Of a stretch of 35,811 nucleotides of DNA, positions 7,706-15,835 are shown piece after piece (the first letter of the stretch is position 1; every line of letters begins with the position of its first letter). Source of the DNA: Granulicella sp. L60 (GTDB lineage: Bacteria; Acidobacteriota; Terriglobia; Terriglobales; Acidobacteriaceae). A program made the translations under genes and the position numbers. The stretch lies in contig NZ_LMUR01000018.1 in the NCBI RefSeq assembly GCF_009765825.1, positions 1,157,703-1,193,513 of the forward strand, read 5' to 3'. The notes beneath the pieces were generated by a model. The model searched no databases, was not told the origin of the DNA, and saw nothing but the letters and a program-made list of their open reading frames with translations.

Positions 7706-8305
7706 ATGATCGCTCACCTACGCGGACGTCTCCTCTCCAAAACTCCCAATCAAGCCATCGTCGAATGCGCCGGCGTAGGCTACGACGTCACCATCAGCGT
7801 CACCACCTTCTCCGCGCTCCCCTCCGAGAACACGGAGGCGACCCTCCACATCCACACCCACGTCCGCGAAGATCAGATCGCCCTCTTCGGCTTCTCCGAG
7901 ACCCAGGAAAAACGCCTCTTCGAAAAGCTCCTCACCATCTCCGGCATCGGCCCCAAGCTGGCCATCACCGTCCTCAGCGGCATCGCCTCAGACCGCCTCG
8001 TCACCGCCATCCGCTCCGCCGACCACGCCACCCTCACCCGCATCCCCGGCATCGGCAAAAAGACCGCCGAGCGCGTCGTCCTCGAACTCAAAGACAAGCT
8101 GGACGACATGGCCGTCGCCATCCCCACCTCCACCGGCGCAACCCACCACGGCCCCGCAGCCGACGACGCCCTCTCTGCCTTAGTCAACCTCGGCTACGCC
8201 CGTCCTGTCGCCCAGAAGGCCATCGAGACCGCCATCGAAAAGAACCCAGCCACTGCCCAGGACTTCGAGCTCCTCTTCCGCGCCGCCATGCAGTCCATCC
8301 GTTAA
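7706..8305 (+). CDS. ruvA: Holliday junction branch migration protein RuvA
   Basis: 199 residues, full length. RuvA tetramers bind four-way junctions and load the RuvB helicase during recombinational repair. Domain I (residues 1-62) begins MIAHLRGRLLSKTPNQAIVE with GVGYDVTIS and the acidic REDQIALFGF segment. Two helix-hairpin-helix motifs follow: LLTISGIGPKLAITVLSG and LTRIPGIGKKTAERVVLELK. The C-terminal domain III (DDALSALVNLGYA...) contacts RuvB. The ATG at 7706 matches the family start; the open frame further upstream has no family similarity. ruvB and ruvC are not adjacent. A half copy of the palindromic repeat lies 39 bp after the stop. Confidence 0.97.
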   Translation: MIAHLRGRLLSKTPNQAIVECAGVGYDVTISVTTFSALPSENTEATLHIHTHVREDQIALFGFSETQEKRLFEKLLTISGIGPKLAITVLSGIASDRLVTAIRSADHATLTRIPGIGKKTAERVVLELKDKLDDMAVAIPTSTGATHHGPAADDALSALVNLGYARPVAQKAIETAIEKNPATAQDFELLFRAAMQSIR

Positions 8306-8344
8306 TCCCAAGCGACCAACTGGAGCAGCAACCGAAGGGACACA

Positions 8345-8394
8345 CAAGTCACGAAGTGACCTCCCCGCGAGCAGCGGGCCCGTCCGGCAGGACA
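8345..8394. repeat. Half copy of the composite palindromic repeat, R2
   Basis: This is only the right arm of the element: GTCACGAAGTGACCTC, the hairpin CCCGC-GAGCA-GCGGG, then CCCGTCCGGCAGGACA. No left arm lies upstream. It follows ruvA and precedes an A/C-rich tract of about 220 bp, at the point where strand composition starts to change. Confidence 0.9.
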
Positions 8395-8614
8395 AGTCTT
8401 TCAGCATCGAAACCAGCATTGAAAAAGAAAAAATAAATCCCAAAACCGTGTCACATTTTTCCAGCCAAAATTACTGGCAGCGAACAACCACGAACTCACC
8501 AGCAAGCCACCACATCCACCATGCAAACTCACCACGTTTGCACCACAAAATTCTCAAAAACCCCTGCAAAAACCCCATTCCACCACACGAACAAAAAACT
8601 GCGCAAACAACTCC

Positions 8615-8657
8615 AAAAATCAGACGGCCTCGAAACCGTTTGAGCGATTTCGAGGCC
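8615..8657 (-). terminator. Rho-independent terminator of rnpB
   Basis: On the minus strand, GGCCTCGAAA and TTTCGAGGCC form a perfect 10-bp stem around a 12-base loop, followed by GTCTGATTTTT. It lies directly past the 3' end of the RNase P RNA. Confidence 0.85.
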
Positions 8658-8663
8658 ATAAGT

Positions 8664-9138
8664 TTGCAGACGGCCCGTAAGCCGAATTCTGTTCTAGACG
8701 ATCATTCCTCTACGCGACGCATTACTGCGGCGCTTTAGCAACCTACCCGCAGGTTTTGGCTCCCATCCCCATTGAAATCAACAGTTCCGAGTCTCTCCGC
8801 CTTGGCGCATCGGGCCGATACGCTTCCTGCCGCCTGGAGAGGAGCGGCAAGATCCCTGCCTATTTGGTCTTGCTCCGTGTGGGGTTTACCCTGCCGCGAA
8901 CATTACTGCCCGCGCGGTGCGCTCTTACCGCACCTTTTCACCCTTACCTCAAGAGCTTACAGATTTACCGAAGTAAATCAACAACTTGAGGCGGTTCATT
9001 CTCTGTTGCACTTGCCGTCCAGAGGTCTTGAAACCTCCGTCCCGGACGTTATCCGGCACACTGCCCTGCGGAGTTCGGACTTTCCTCCCCCGCCCAACAC
9101 CTTACGGCCCGGGCGGCAGCGATCATCCAGCCGCCTGC
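8664..9138 (-). ncRNA. rnpB: RNase P RNA (class A)
   Basis: Catalytic RNA of RNase P, which trims the 5' ends of tRNA precursors. Read on the minus strand, the sequence shows universal blocks in order: GAGGAAAGTCCGAACTCC, then GGGCAG, ACAGAGAATGAACCGCC, GGTAAGGGTGAAAAGGTGCG, GTAAGAGCGCACCG, AAACCCCACACGGAGCAAG followed by CCAAATAG, and AGAACAGAATTCGGCTTACG near the 3' end. P1 forms from GCAGGCGGCU at the 5' end and GGCCGUCUGC at the 3' end. The length, about 475 nt, exceeds E. coli's 377, with long helices in the P12 and P16-P17 regions. A promoter hexamer and terminator fit both ends. No protein lies on either strand here. Confidence 0.95.
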
Positions 9139-9144
9139 CCCTCC

Positions 9145-9150
9145 AGTGTA
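9145..9150 (-). promoter_or_regulatory. -10 element of rnpB
   Basis: TACACT on the minus strand lies 6 bases before the predicted 5' end of P1 at 9138, the spacing expected for a sigma-70 type -10 box. The -35 region is not obvious. Confidence 0.55.
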
Positions 9151-9260
9151 CCCCACCGAATGAACAAAACCCCCGTGAAATGCGTAACCACCGCTACTCA
9201 ATCCTCGCATTACAAGCACGCAGGGTTGATACTCTCAACACACCAGTTAAGGGGTTCGAA

Positions 9261-10484
9261 GTGGAGTTCAAAGAGGCCGTAAAGATCGCGCTGCAGTCGC
9301 TCTGGGCGAACAAGCTCCGCTCGGTCCTGACCCTGCTCGGCGTGGTCATTGGCGTGGCCAGCGTCATCGCCGTCGTAACCTTGGTCAACGGCGCTAACAC
9401 CTTTGTTACTACCAAGTTCACCAGCTACGGCGCCGACGTCTTCACCGTCTCGAAGATGCCCGCCATCATCACAAACTCAGAGGACTACGAACGCTTCCAG
9501 AAGCGCAAAGACATCCTCTTCCCCGACTATCTCGCCATCAAGGACAACTGCAAGCGCTGCACCGGAATCGGCGCGCAACAAGCGACCACAGGCAAGGTAG
9601 TTCGCGGCACAGAATCCGTCACCGACTCCAGCATCCGCGGCTACACCGCGCAGATGCCCGAGCTTCAGAACCTGAACATTATGCAGGGCCGCGGCTTCAC
9701 CGACACCGACGAGGAGCACGCCTCCCGCGTCGCCATCATCGGCACCGACATTCAGGATCACCTCTTCGCTGGTATCAGCCCTCTCGGCCAGGAGCTGCGT
9801 GTCGACGGCACCCCATACACAGTCGTCGGCGTGAGTGAAAAGCAGGGCAGCACCTTTGGAGCGAGCCAGGACAACTGGGTTGCAGTACCCCTGACCGCAT
9901 ATCAAAAGAGCTACGGAACCGCGAAAACACTCACGATCTACATCAAAGCAGGCGAGGCCGGAGACATTCTGCAGGACGCAGCCGACGAGGTGCGCGTGCT
10001 GGTGCGCTCGCGTCGCCACGATGCGCCAGGCGCACCCGATTCATTCGAACTGGACACCAACAACACCCTGGTTGGATTCTTCAGCACCATCACAAAGTCC
10101 TTCGGCGCAGTTGCCGGTGCCATCGCATTGATCTCGCTCGTCGTCGGCGGCATTGTCATCATGAACATCATGCTGGTCAGCGTCACTGAGCGCACCCGCG
10201 AGATCGGCATCCGCAAAGCCCTGGGTGCGCGGCCACGAGACATTCTCATGCAGTTCCTCATCGAATCTGCCACAATGGCACTGGTAGGCGGCATCTTCGG
10301 TGTCATCGGCGGAATGGTGGTGGCGCAGGTCGTGACGGTCCTCGTCGGATTCCCCTCGACCATCGCGCTCTGGAGCGTATTCGTAGGTCTGATCATGGCG
10401 ACCTCAACAGGTATCTTCTTCGGCGTCTATCCCGCGCGCAAGGCAGCGCAGCTGGACCCAATCGTCGCACTGCGGGCGGATTAG
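9261..10484 (+). CDS. MacB/FtsX-type ABC transporter permease
   Basis: 407 residues. The GTG start at 9261 has AAGGGG six bases upstream and aligns with the start of the next permease; earlier in-frame starts would run into rnpB. The layout is one N-terminal helix (LRSVLTLLGVVIGVASVIAVVTLV), a large periplasmic MacB_PCD domain to about residue 280, then three C-terminal helices. The FtsX signature GGIVIMNIMLVSVTERTREIGIRKALGA joins the first two of these. MacB-type permeases drive export across the envelope by mechanotransmission, powered by a separate or fused ATPase. This protein has no ATP-binding domain and no ATPase gene adjoins it. The next permease follows after 24 bp. Confidence 0.9.
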   Translation: MEFKEAVKIALQSLWANKLRSVLTLLGVVIGVASVIAVVTLVNGANTFVTTKFTSYGADVFTVSKMPAIITNSEDYERFQKRKDILFPDYLAIKDNCKRCTGIGAQQATTGKVVRGTESVTDSSIRGYTAQMPELQNLNIMQGRGFTDTDEEHASRVAIIGTDIQDHLFAGISPLGQELRVDGTPYTVVGVSEKQGSTFGASQDNWVAVPLTAYQKSYGTAKTLTIYIKAGEAGDILQDAADEVRVLVRSRRHDAPGAPDSFELDTNNTLVGFFSTITKSFGAVAGAIALISLVVGGIVIMNIMLVSVTERTREIGIRKALGARPRDILMQFLIESATMALVGGIFGVIGGMVVAQVVTVLVGFPSTIALWSVFVGLIMATSTGIFFGVYPARKAAQLDPIVALRAD

Positions 10485-10508
10485 AGCGAGTTTCAGGAAG
10501 GCAGCGTT

Positions 10509-11762
10509 ATGCGCATAGGCGACACAAAAGAGACCGTCACAATGGCACTCGACACGCTTCGCACCAATAAACTGCGCAGCGGACTCACCATCCTTGGAAT
10601 CGTCATCGGCGTGATGACCGTCATCGTGATCTCATCGGTGGTCAATGGTCTGAACAATAACGTTGCGAGCCTAGTGGAGTCTTTGGGATCGAATGTACTG
10701 TTTGTGTTTCGCTTTCCGGTCTTCGGTCAACGGCCAACCACCGAGATGCTCACGCGCAAGCAGTTGACCTATGACGATGCGATGGCCATGAAGAGTCTGC
10801 CCCATGTTGTGGCCGTGTCGCCGGCGTTGCAATATACCGACAACACGGCGCCCGGCCGAGGTGGCAATACATCGATCAAAGCCGGTGGCAAGAAGATGCA
10901 GAACACCATCCTTGAAGGCGACACCCCGGATGAAAAAGAGGTCAACGACTTCGACATGCGCGAGGGACGTTTCTTCGACGACTTCGACCAGACCAGGGCA
11001 GCACGGGTTGTTGTGCTCGGCAGCGACACCGCTGATGAACTGTTTCCTGGACAGAGCGCTACCGGCAAAGAGGTCCAGGCCGCTGGCATGGTCTTTACCG
11101 TTATCGGTGTTCTCGAGCCGCAAAAACAGGCATTTGGCGGTGGGAAGAACCCTCAAGACAATAAGGCGATCTTCCCCATCACCACCTTTCACAGCATCCA
11201 TCCCGAAGAGCTGGACTACTGGATCACTTTGAAATACGACGACCCCAAGAATCGGCCCGTTGTAGAAGACGAGTTGACTGAATTGCTTCGCCGTCGTCGA
11301 AAGGTTGCGAATGCAGCTCAAGATAACTTCGCCATCTTCGGCACCGATACCCTCACAAGACTTTGGAATCAAATAACGGGCGGCTTGTTTCTTCTGCTCT
11401 TCGCACTCTCGAGCGTAGCTCTGCTAGTCGGTGGAGTCGGCGTAATGAACATCATGTTGGTGAGCGTGACCGAGCGGACGCGAGAGATAGGAATCCGTAA
11501 GGCGATCGGCGCCACGAAACAAACCATCCTTGCGCAGTTCACATTGGAGGCGATTACGCTTTGCGCTGTGGGTGGGCTCATTGGCGTAGTTCTGGGAAGC
11601 GCTATCGCACTGGCGCTGCACTTTCTAATGCCATCCTTACTTTCGACGATGTGGATTGCTGTAGCCTTTGCAAGTTCCTGCGGGATTGGGCTTTTATTCG
11701 GTATCTATCCGGCGTGGAAGGCGGCTAACCTGAACCCGATCGAAGCACTGCGCTACGAGTAA
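10509..11762 (+). CDS. Second MacB/FtsX-type ABC transporter permease
   Basis: 417 residues, a paralogue of the preceding gene with the same layout: an N-terminal helix in NKLRSGLTILGIVIGVMTVIVISSV, a periplasmic MacB_PCD domain, and three C-terminal helices with GGVGVMNIMLVSVTERTREIGIRKAIGA. The pair probably forms a heterodimeric permease. It also lacks an ATPase domain, so a MacB/LolD-type ATPase must come from elsewhere. ATG 10509 follows the previous stop by 24 bp with AGGAAGGCAG upstream, consistent with one operon. The substrate cannot be read from sequence. Codon use is less strand-skewed than in genes on either side. Confidence 0.9.
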   Translation: MRIGDTKETVTMALDTLRTNKLRSGLTILGIVIGVMTVIVISSVVNGLNNNVASLVESLGSNVLFVFRFPVFGQRPTTEMLTRKQLTYDDAMAMKSLPHVVAVSPALQYTDNTAPGRGGNTSIKAGGKKMQNTILEGDTPDEKEVNDFDMREGRFFDDFDQTRAARVVVLGSDTADELFPGQSATGKEVQAAGMVFTVIGVLEPQKQAFGGGKNPQDNKAIFPITTFHSIHPEELDYWITLKYDDPKNRPVVEDELTELLRRRRKVANAAQDNFAIFGTDTLTRLWNQITGGLFLLLFALSSVALLVGGVGVMNIMLVSVTERTREIGIRKAIGATKQTILAQFTLEAITLCAVGGLIGVVLGSAIALALHFLMPSLLSTMWIAVAFASSCGIGLLFGIYPAWKAANLNPIEALRYE

Positions 11763-11797
11763 GGTGAGGAACGGACTCATTCGAGCAACACGGTTGA

Positions 11798-11803
11798 TAG
11801 ACT
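11798..11803 (+). promoter_or_regulatory. Candidate -10 element of hpnI
   Basis: TAGACT ends six bases before the hpnI ATG, and no Shine-Dalgarno site is present. This suggests an internal, leaderless start separate from the permease operon. Confidence 0.3.
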
Positions 11804-11809
11804 AACCAG

Positions 11810-12985
11810 ATGGCCACAGCAATCGAGGCGATCACAACCCTGCTGACGCTCGCCGGGTTGGCATACCTGCTGCTGGCGCTCTTAGGTATCCGAAACTTTG
11901 CGCATTACTGGCGGACAAAGAAGGTAGATAAAGGCTTCGCGCCTGATGTCACCATCCTGAAACCGGTAAAGGGCGTGGACCAGCGCATGTACGCAGGTCT
12001 GGAGAGCCACTGTCGACAGCAGTACGCAGGAGACTTCGAGATTGTCTTCGGTGTAAGCAGTCTGGCCGATCCAGCTGTCGCAGAGATCGAACAGCTGAAG
12101 TTGGAGTTCCCATCCTGTGCGATTCGGGTCGTAGAGTGCCCCGAACGGCTCGGAACATCCGGCAAGATGAGCAACCTCGTGCAGATGCTGCGTGAGGCTC
12201 GTTATGAGCATGTGATCATCAACGACAGCGACATTCTGGTTTCGCCACATTATCTGTCACGGGTGATGGAGTGCTTTGTTGATGCAAGCGTGGGCCTAGT
12301 GACGGTCCCCTATATCGGTCGCACCTCAGAAGATGGTCCAGCGCTGACGCTGTGGTCCAAACTAGAGGCTCTCGGCATCTCGACTGACTTCCTGCCTGGC
12401 GTCCTCACAGCACGACGACTCGAAGGCGGCATTCGCTTCGGCCTTGGCTCTACGCTAGCCACCACGAAGACCGTATTGGCAAAGATAGGCGGCTTGGAGC
12501 CGCTGGTGGAGTATCTTGCAGACGACTACGAGCTGGGGGCGCGAATCGCAAGCGTTGGCTATCGCGTGGAGTTGTGTGCCGAAGTTGTGGAGACGACGGT
12601 GCCGTTTTATTCGTTCCGGAGCTTCAAAGATCATCAGTTGCGTTGGGTTCGATCCATGCGGGACTCGCGCCGACTTGGTTACGTGGGCGTTGGGATCACA
12701 TACGCCCTGCCATGGGCGATGATGAACTGCATTGCAAGCGGATTCGCTCTCTGGAGCTTTTCGCTGCTGAGCATTGTTGTGCTCGCGCGCGTCGCGGTGG
12801 CGTTGTCTGCCGGGGTAGGGGTACTGGGCGACGGTCAGGTACTGCGTGATCTGTGGCTGCTTCCGTTACGAGACTGTTTCGGATTGGCTTTCTGGGCCTG
12901 GAGCTACGCGGGAGATACAGTTGTTTGGCGTGGAGAGCGGTTTACGTTGCGCGATGGCAGGTTGACTCCTGTCGGTCGACGATGA
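11810..12985 (+). CDS. hpnI: HpnI-like glycosyltransferase (family 2/21)
   Basis: 391 residues, membrane-bound GT-A glycosyltransferase resembling ceramide glucosyltransferase and HpnI. HpnI adds N-acetylglucosamine to bacteriohopanetetrol in hopanoid side-chain synthesis. Visible parts are an N-terminal helix (residues 5-28), the nucleotide-sugar start VTILKPVKGVD (47-57), D1-D2 region IINDSDI (Asp139, Asp141), D3 ADDYELG (Asp238/239), and the QLRWVRSMR box (Gln276-Trp279). C-terminal hydrophobic segments follow, ending WSYAGDTVVWRGERFTL, a typical HpnI/GT21 tail. Hopanoid genes such as shc or hpnH are not in the window, so the lipid acceptor is inferred. The next gene is a Rieske oxygenase 55 bp away. 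Confidence 0.8.
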   Translation: MATAIEAITTLLTLAGLAYLLLALLGIRNFAHYWRTKKVDKGFAPDVTILKPVKGVDQRMYAGLESHCRQQYAGDFEIVFGVSSLADPAVAEIEQLKLEFPSCAIRVVECPERLGTSGKMSNLVQMLREARYEHVIINDSDILVSPHYLSRVMECFVDASVGLVTVPYIGRTSEDGPALTLWSKLEALGISTDFLPGVLTARRLEGGIRFGLGSTLATTKTVLAKIGGLEPLVEYLADDYELGARIASVGYRVELCAEVVETTVPFYSFRSFKDHQLRWVRSMRDSRRLGYVGVGITYALPWAMMNCIASGFALWSFSLLSIVVLARVAVALSAGVGVLGDGQVLRDLWLLPLRDCFGLAFWAWSYAGDTVVWRGERFTLRDGRLTPVGRR

Positions 12986-13040
12986 TGGCGCCCGGCTATG
13001 ATGAGTATCGTAAAGGTAGAGCAAGGTTCGGGAGCTTGGG

Positions 13041-14114
13041 TTGAATGAGCTGGTGCAGATCGCGGGGCCGCCGACAGAGCTGATCTTCGGCGACTGGTAT
13101 CCGGCGATGCGGGCGGGCGAGCTGCGCGCTGGCAAGACTGCGAAGGCGATGCTGCTCGGCGTGCCGCTGTTGCTGGGACGAAAGACCGGGGGAAGCCTCT
13201 TTGCGCTGCGTGATCTTTGTCCGCATCGTGGCATTCCACTATCCGCAGGTTGGTTCGACGGTGAGACGGTGACGTGCAAGTATCATGGCTGGCGATTCGA
13301 GCCGTGTAGCGGGCAGTGTGTTGAGATTCCGTCATTGACCAGTCATGAGACGCTGGATCCGACGAAGATCTTTGCAAGTGCCTTTCCTTGCGAAGAGCGT
13401 GACGGCTACGCCTGGGTGTATCTTCCGGAGCCGGGCACGGGACGTGTAGGGGATGCATTGCCTGCGATCCCTGAGGTGCCGAAGTTCTCCACGCGTTATC
13501 GCAGCGCGCATCTGCTGGCTGAGCTGCCGTGCAATGTGGATCATGGAATCATCGGGCTGATGGATCCGGCGCATGGTCCGTTCGTGCACCAGAGTTGGTG
13601 GTGGCGCAGCCGGGCGAGCATACATGAGAAGGAGAAGCGCTTCGAACCTCTTCCGGAGGGTTTTCGGATGTCGGCTCATGCTCCTTCCGGCAATAGCGCG
13701 CCTTACAAACTGCTGGGCGTCTATGGTGAACCGATCGTGACGACTATCGACTTCGTGTTGCCGAATCGACGGTACGAGACGATTCGATGCGGAGAGAAGT
13801 GGTTTTCCAGCCTGACCACCGTGACTCCTGTTACCGCTTCGACTTGCCGGATCGATGTGTATGCGGCCTGGAATATCTTTTATTACGTTCCATTTGTAAC
13901 TTCTATCGCTACCTACTTTGGAGCGCGGTTTGTGCGGCAGGATCAGCAGACGATGATCGAGCAGGCCGAGGGGCTAAGGTTCCATCCTGGGCTGATGCTG
14001 ATCGACGATGCGGACAAGCCGGCGAAGTGGTACTTCGCTTTGAAGCAGGCACGGTTGAAGAAGTCCGGCGAGCACCCGATGAGTGGTCCGGTTACGCTGC
14101 ACTGGCGCAGCTGA
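13041..14114 (+). CDS. Rieske non-heme iron oxygenase, alpha subunit type
   Basis: 357 residues. The TTG start at 13041 has GGGAG six bases upstream. The N-terminal Rieske domain has CPH (Cys60, His62) and CKYHGW (Cys79, His82) binding a [2Fe-2S] cluster. The catalytic domain has NVDHGIIGLMDPAHGPFVH with the mononuclear-iron ligands His178 and His183. Such enzymes hydroxylate or demethylate aromatic, sterol or other lipid substrates using electrons from a reductase. No reductase or beta subunit adjoins it. Its position after hpnI suggests, without proof, a hopanoid or other polycyclic lipid as substrate. The next gene is convergent, 15 bp away. Confidence 0.87.
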   Translation: MNELVQIAGPPTELIFGDWYPAMRAGELRAGKTAKAMLLGVPLLLGRKTGGSLFALRDLCPHRGIPLSAGWFDGETVTCKYHGWRFEPCSGQCVEIPSLTSHETLDPTKIFASAFPCEERDGYAWVYLPEPGTGRVGDALPAIPEVPKFSTRYRSAHLLAELPCNVDHGIIGLMDPAHGPFVHQSWWWRSRASIHEKEKRFEPLPEGFRMSAHAPSGNSAPYKLLGVYGEPIVTTIDFVLPNRRYETIRCGEKWFSSLTTVTPVTASTCRIDVYAAWNIFYYVPFVTSIATYFGARFVRQDQQTMIEQAEGLRFHPGLMLIDDADKPAKWYFALKQARLKKSGEHPMSGPVTLHWRS

Positions 14115-14129
14115 CTTTTTTCTACTGGC

Positions 14130-14630
14130 TCAGTGGCGGGGGCCTTCGGCGGTGTTGGCGGTGATCTTTTCGAGCTGCTGGAGGTGGTTGATATCATGGC
14201 CGGCCATGGTCTCTACGATGGTCCAGAGGGTCATGGTGCCGCGTTCGGGGTGGGTGGTGGGGCGGTGGCGGTCGTCCTGGGAGACGGTGGTGAGGAAGAG
14301 CAGATTCCAGTTGCGGGCGGCCTGGAAGAGGGCGAGTCCGGGTTCGAGCTGGTAGGCGCTGTAGCGCCTGGCCCAGGCCTCCTGGTCGAAGGGCTGGATG
14401 AGAGCGTGCTCTTCGGCTAGGGTCTGGCGGAGGCGAAAGGAGAAGACGAGTTCGCAGTCGGCGAGGTGGGCGACGATCTCGCAGATGTTCCACTTGCCGG
14501 GGGCCGGCGGGGTGTTGATCTGGGCACCGGAGAGGTTCGCGGTGAGGCTGCGGATGCGCTCGGCGGTGGTGGTGAGGACGGGGATCGGCTCCTGTCCATT
14601 CAGGAATATGGCGTACGGGTTCAGCTCCAT
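14130..14630 (-). CDS. DinB superfamily protein
   Basis: 166 residues, DinB/YfiT-like four-helix bundle. The metal-ligand pattern is visible: GKWNICEIVAHLADCE (first His around residue 55) and MAGHDINHLQQLEK (His-x3-His near residues 145-149). Family members are metal-dependent, often thiol transferases or damage-induced proteins of unknown role. The start M-E-L-N-P has no clear Shine-Dalgarno site. The gene is convergent with the Rieske oxygenase and lies 23 bp downstream of the VOC gene on the same strand, so the two may be co-transcribed. The third base of codons is C-rich, following the strand composition of this region. Confidence 0.87.
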   Translation of the reverse strand: MELNPYAIFLNGQEPIPVLTTTAERIRSLTANLSGAQINTPPAPGKWNICEIVAHLADCELVFSFRLRQTLAEEHALIQPFDQEAWARRYSAYQLEPGLALFQAARNWNLLFLTTVSQDDRHRPTTHPERGTMTLWTIVETMAGHDINHLQQLEKITANTAEGPRH

Positions 14631-14662
14631 GGGAAGACGTTACCATGCCAAGTTTGGCTGGG

Positions 14663-15106
14663 CTAGGAGTTTTGGTTCTCCCAAGGATCGTAGGTGCCGA
14701 GGTGCCAGAGGTGGCCTTCGGGGTCGCGGCAGGTGAAGGCGCGGCCGCCGTAGGGCATGTCGGCGATGTCGAGTACGATCGCGGCTCCGGCGGCCTTGGC
14801 GGTGGCGTAGGCGGCGTCTGCGTCGGTGACGAGGAGGGTGATGGCCTTGGTCTCGCGGAGGCCGATCTCGTCGGGCTGGACCATGAGCTTGCTGAAGTCG
14901 CTGAGGTTTTCGACTGAGCCGAGCATGATCATGCCGTTGCCGAAGGTGAGCTGGGCGTGCATGACGGTGGTGTTGTCCGGGGCGAGGTAGACGGCTTGCT
15001 TCTCGAAGCCGAAGGCGGTCTGGAGCCAGTCGATGGCGGCGAGTGCGTTGCGGTAGCGGAGGCTGGGGATGACGGCGGAGCGACAGGGTCTGGCTGGGCT
15101 GTTCAT
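14663..15106 (-). CDS. VOC family protein (PhnB/glyoxalase-like)
   Basis: 147 residues. It starts MNSPARPCRSAVIPSLRYRN, with AIDWLQTAFGFEKQAVY typical of PhnB-like VOC proteins. Two beta-alpha-beta-beta-beta modules are present: residues ~14-65, with HAQLTFGNGMIMLGS, and ~85-145, with ITLLVTDADAAYATAKAAGA, MPYGGRAFTCRDPEGHLWHLGTY. The start at 15106 is chosen for the family N-terminus; an AGGAAG lies ten bases upstream, and the in-frame extension to 15187 shows no similarity. Members bind divalent metals or small ligands; the reaction is unknown. It may be co-transcribed with the DinB gene. Confidence 0.88.
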   Translation of the reverse strand: MNSPARPCRSAVIPSLRYRNALAAIDWLQTAFGFEKQAVYLAPDNTTVMHAQLTFGNGMIMLGSVENLSDFSKLMVQPDEIGLRETKAITLLVTDADAAYATAKAAGAAIVLDIADMPYGGRAFTCRDPEGHLWHLGTYDPWENQNS

Positions 15107-15541
15107 GTCGGGTTGGCTTCCTGGGTATGGAGGTCGCTTGCTGGTGACGATTTTAGCCCTAGTGGCTGTTTGGGAGGGGTACCCCACCCCCCTGGGGGGT
15201 TGGTATAGGCAAGCTGTTTTGTTTCAATAATTTGGCAAAATGGCTCCCTGTAAATATGAGATTGCAAAGGGCTTAGGGGTAAATATTTCATTCGATTGGG
15301 TTTAGCTGGTTCTCCTTTTTTGACTTCGTTATTTAATCTCTATATACAGGATAACGGTTGGAGGGTAACTCCTACGCCACGCGAATCTCCTTGATTGGCG
15401 CGGGTTTTCGTTGGTTTGGGGCTTGACAGGTTTGGGGTGGGTTTGGGAGGACAGGCAAGGACAAAGGCAATATTTTGTCGCTTCGGCTTCGCCTTTTGCT
15501 CCGGCCTTCGGCAGAGTGGAGGCCGCTTCGCGGCGGCGGTC
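15107..15541. other. Non-coding stretch with G/C palindromes
   Basis: No convincing gene is seen. At about 15175-15205 lie GGGGTACCCC and CCCCCCTGGGGGG, perfect palindromes side by side, followed by a relatively A/T-rich stretch (15220-15350). Longer open frames here have no family features and come from the biased composition. Confidence 0.5.
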
Positions 15542-15800
15542 TTAGACGCGAGGCTGAAGCCTCGCTCTATCTCAACGGCAACGGCAGGGGCAACGGCAAG
15601 AGCAAAGACAAAAGCAGATCCCTGCGGGATGACAAACAAAGGGGCAAAAGCAACGACAACGACAACGACAACGACAACCGCAGATCCCTACGGGATGACA
15701 AACAAAAGGACAAACAACAGCAAAGCAAAAGCAAAAGCAAAAGCAAAAGCCAGGGAAATGCCAAGCAAAGGCGAAGGCAGGGTTCAGTGCGGGGCAAACC
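15542..15800. repeat. Degenerate hexanucleotide repeat tract with embedded hairpins
   Basis: The tract is built of six-base units such as AACGGC, AACGAC (about four in tandem near 15652-15677) and AAAAGC (about five near 15727-15752). Two copies of a longer block, GCAGATCCCTRCGGGATGAC followed by AAACAAA, start at 15614 and 15680, exactly 66 bases (11 units) apart. Each contains the small hairpin ATCCC-TR-CGGGAT. The period of six keeps an open frame on both strands, giving dipeptide repeats (GN, ND, KS); this is unlikely to be a protein. Confidence 0.8.
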
Positions 15801-15835
15801 AAATTTAAAGGCAGGTGCGTTTCTGGGATGGGGAT

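Noticed and set aside
8772..9260. N-terminal extension of the first permease gene to 570 residues
   Set aside because: It is antisense to the conserved RNase P RNA. A GTG at 9261 with AAGGGG upstream matches the paralogue's start.
8400..12500. Replication origin as a called feature
   Set aside because: Composition flips here, but no origin genes or DnaA boxes were found, so it is listed only as a finding.
15542..15800. CRISPR array
   Set aside because: Units are six bases with no unique spacers, and no cas genes are present.
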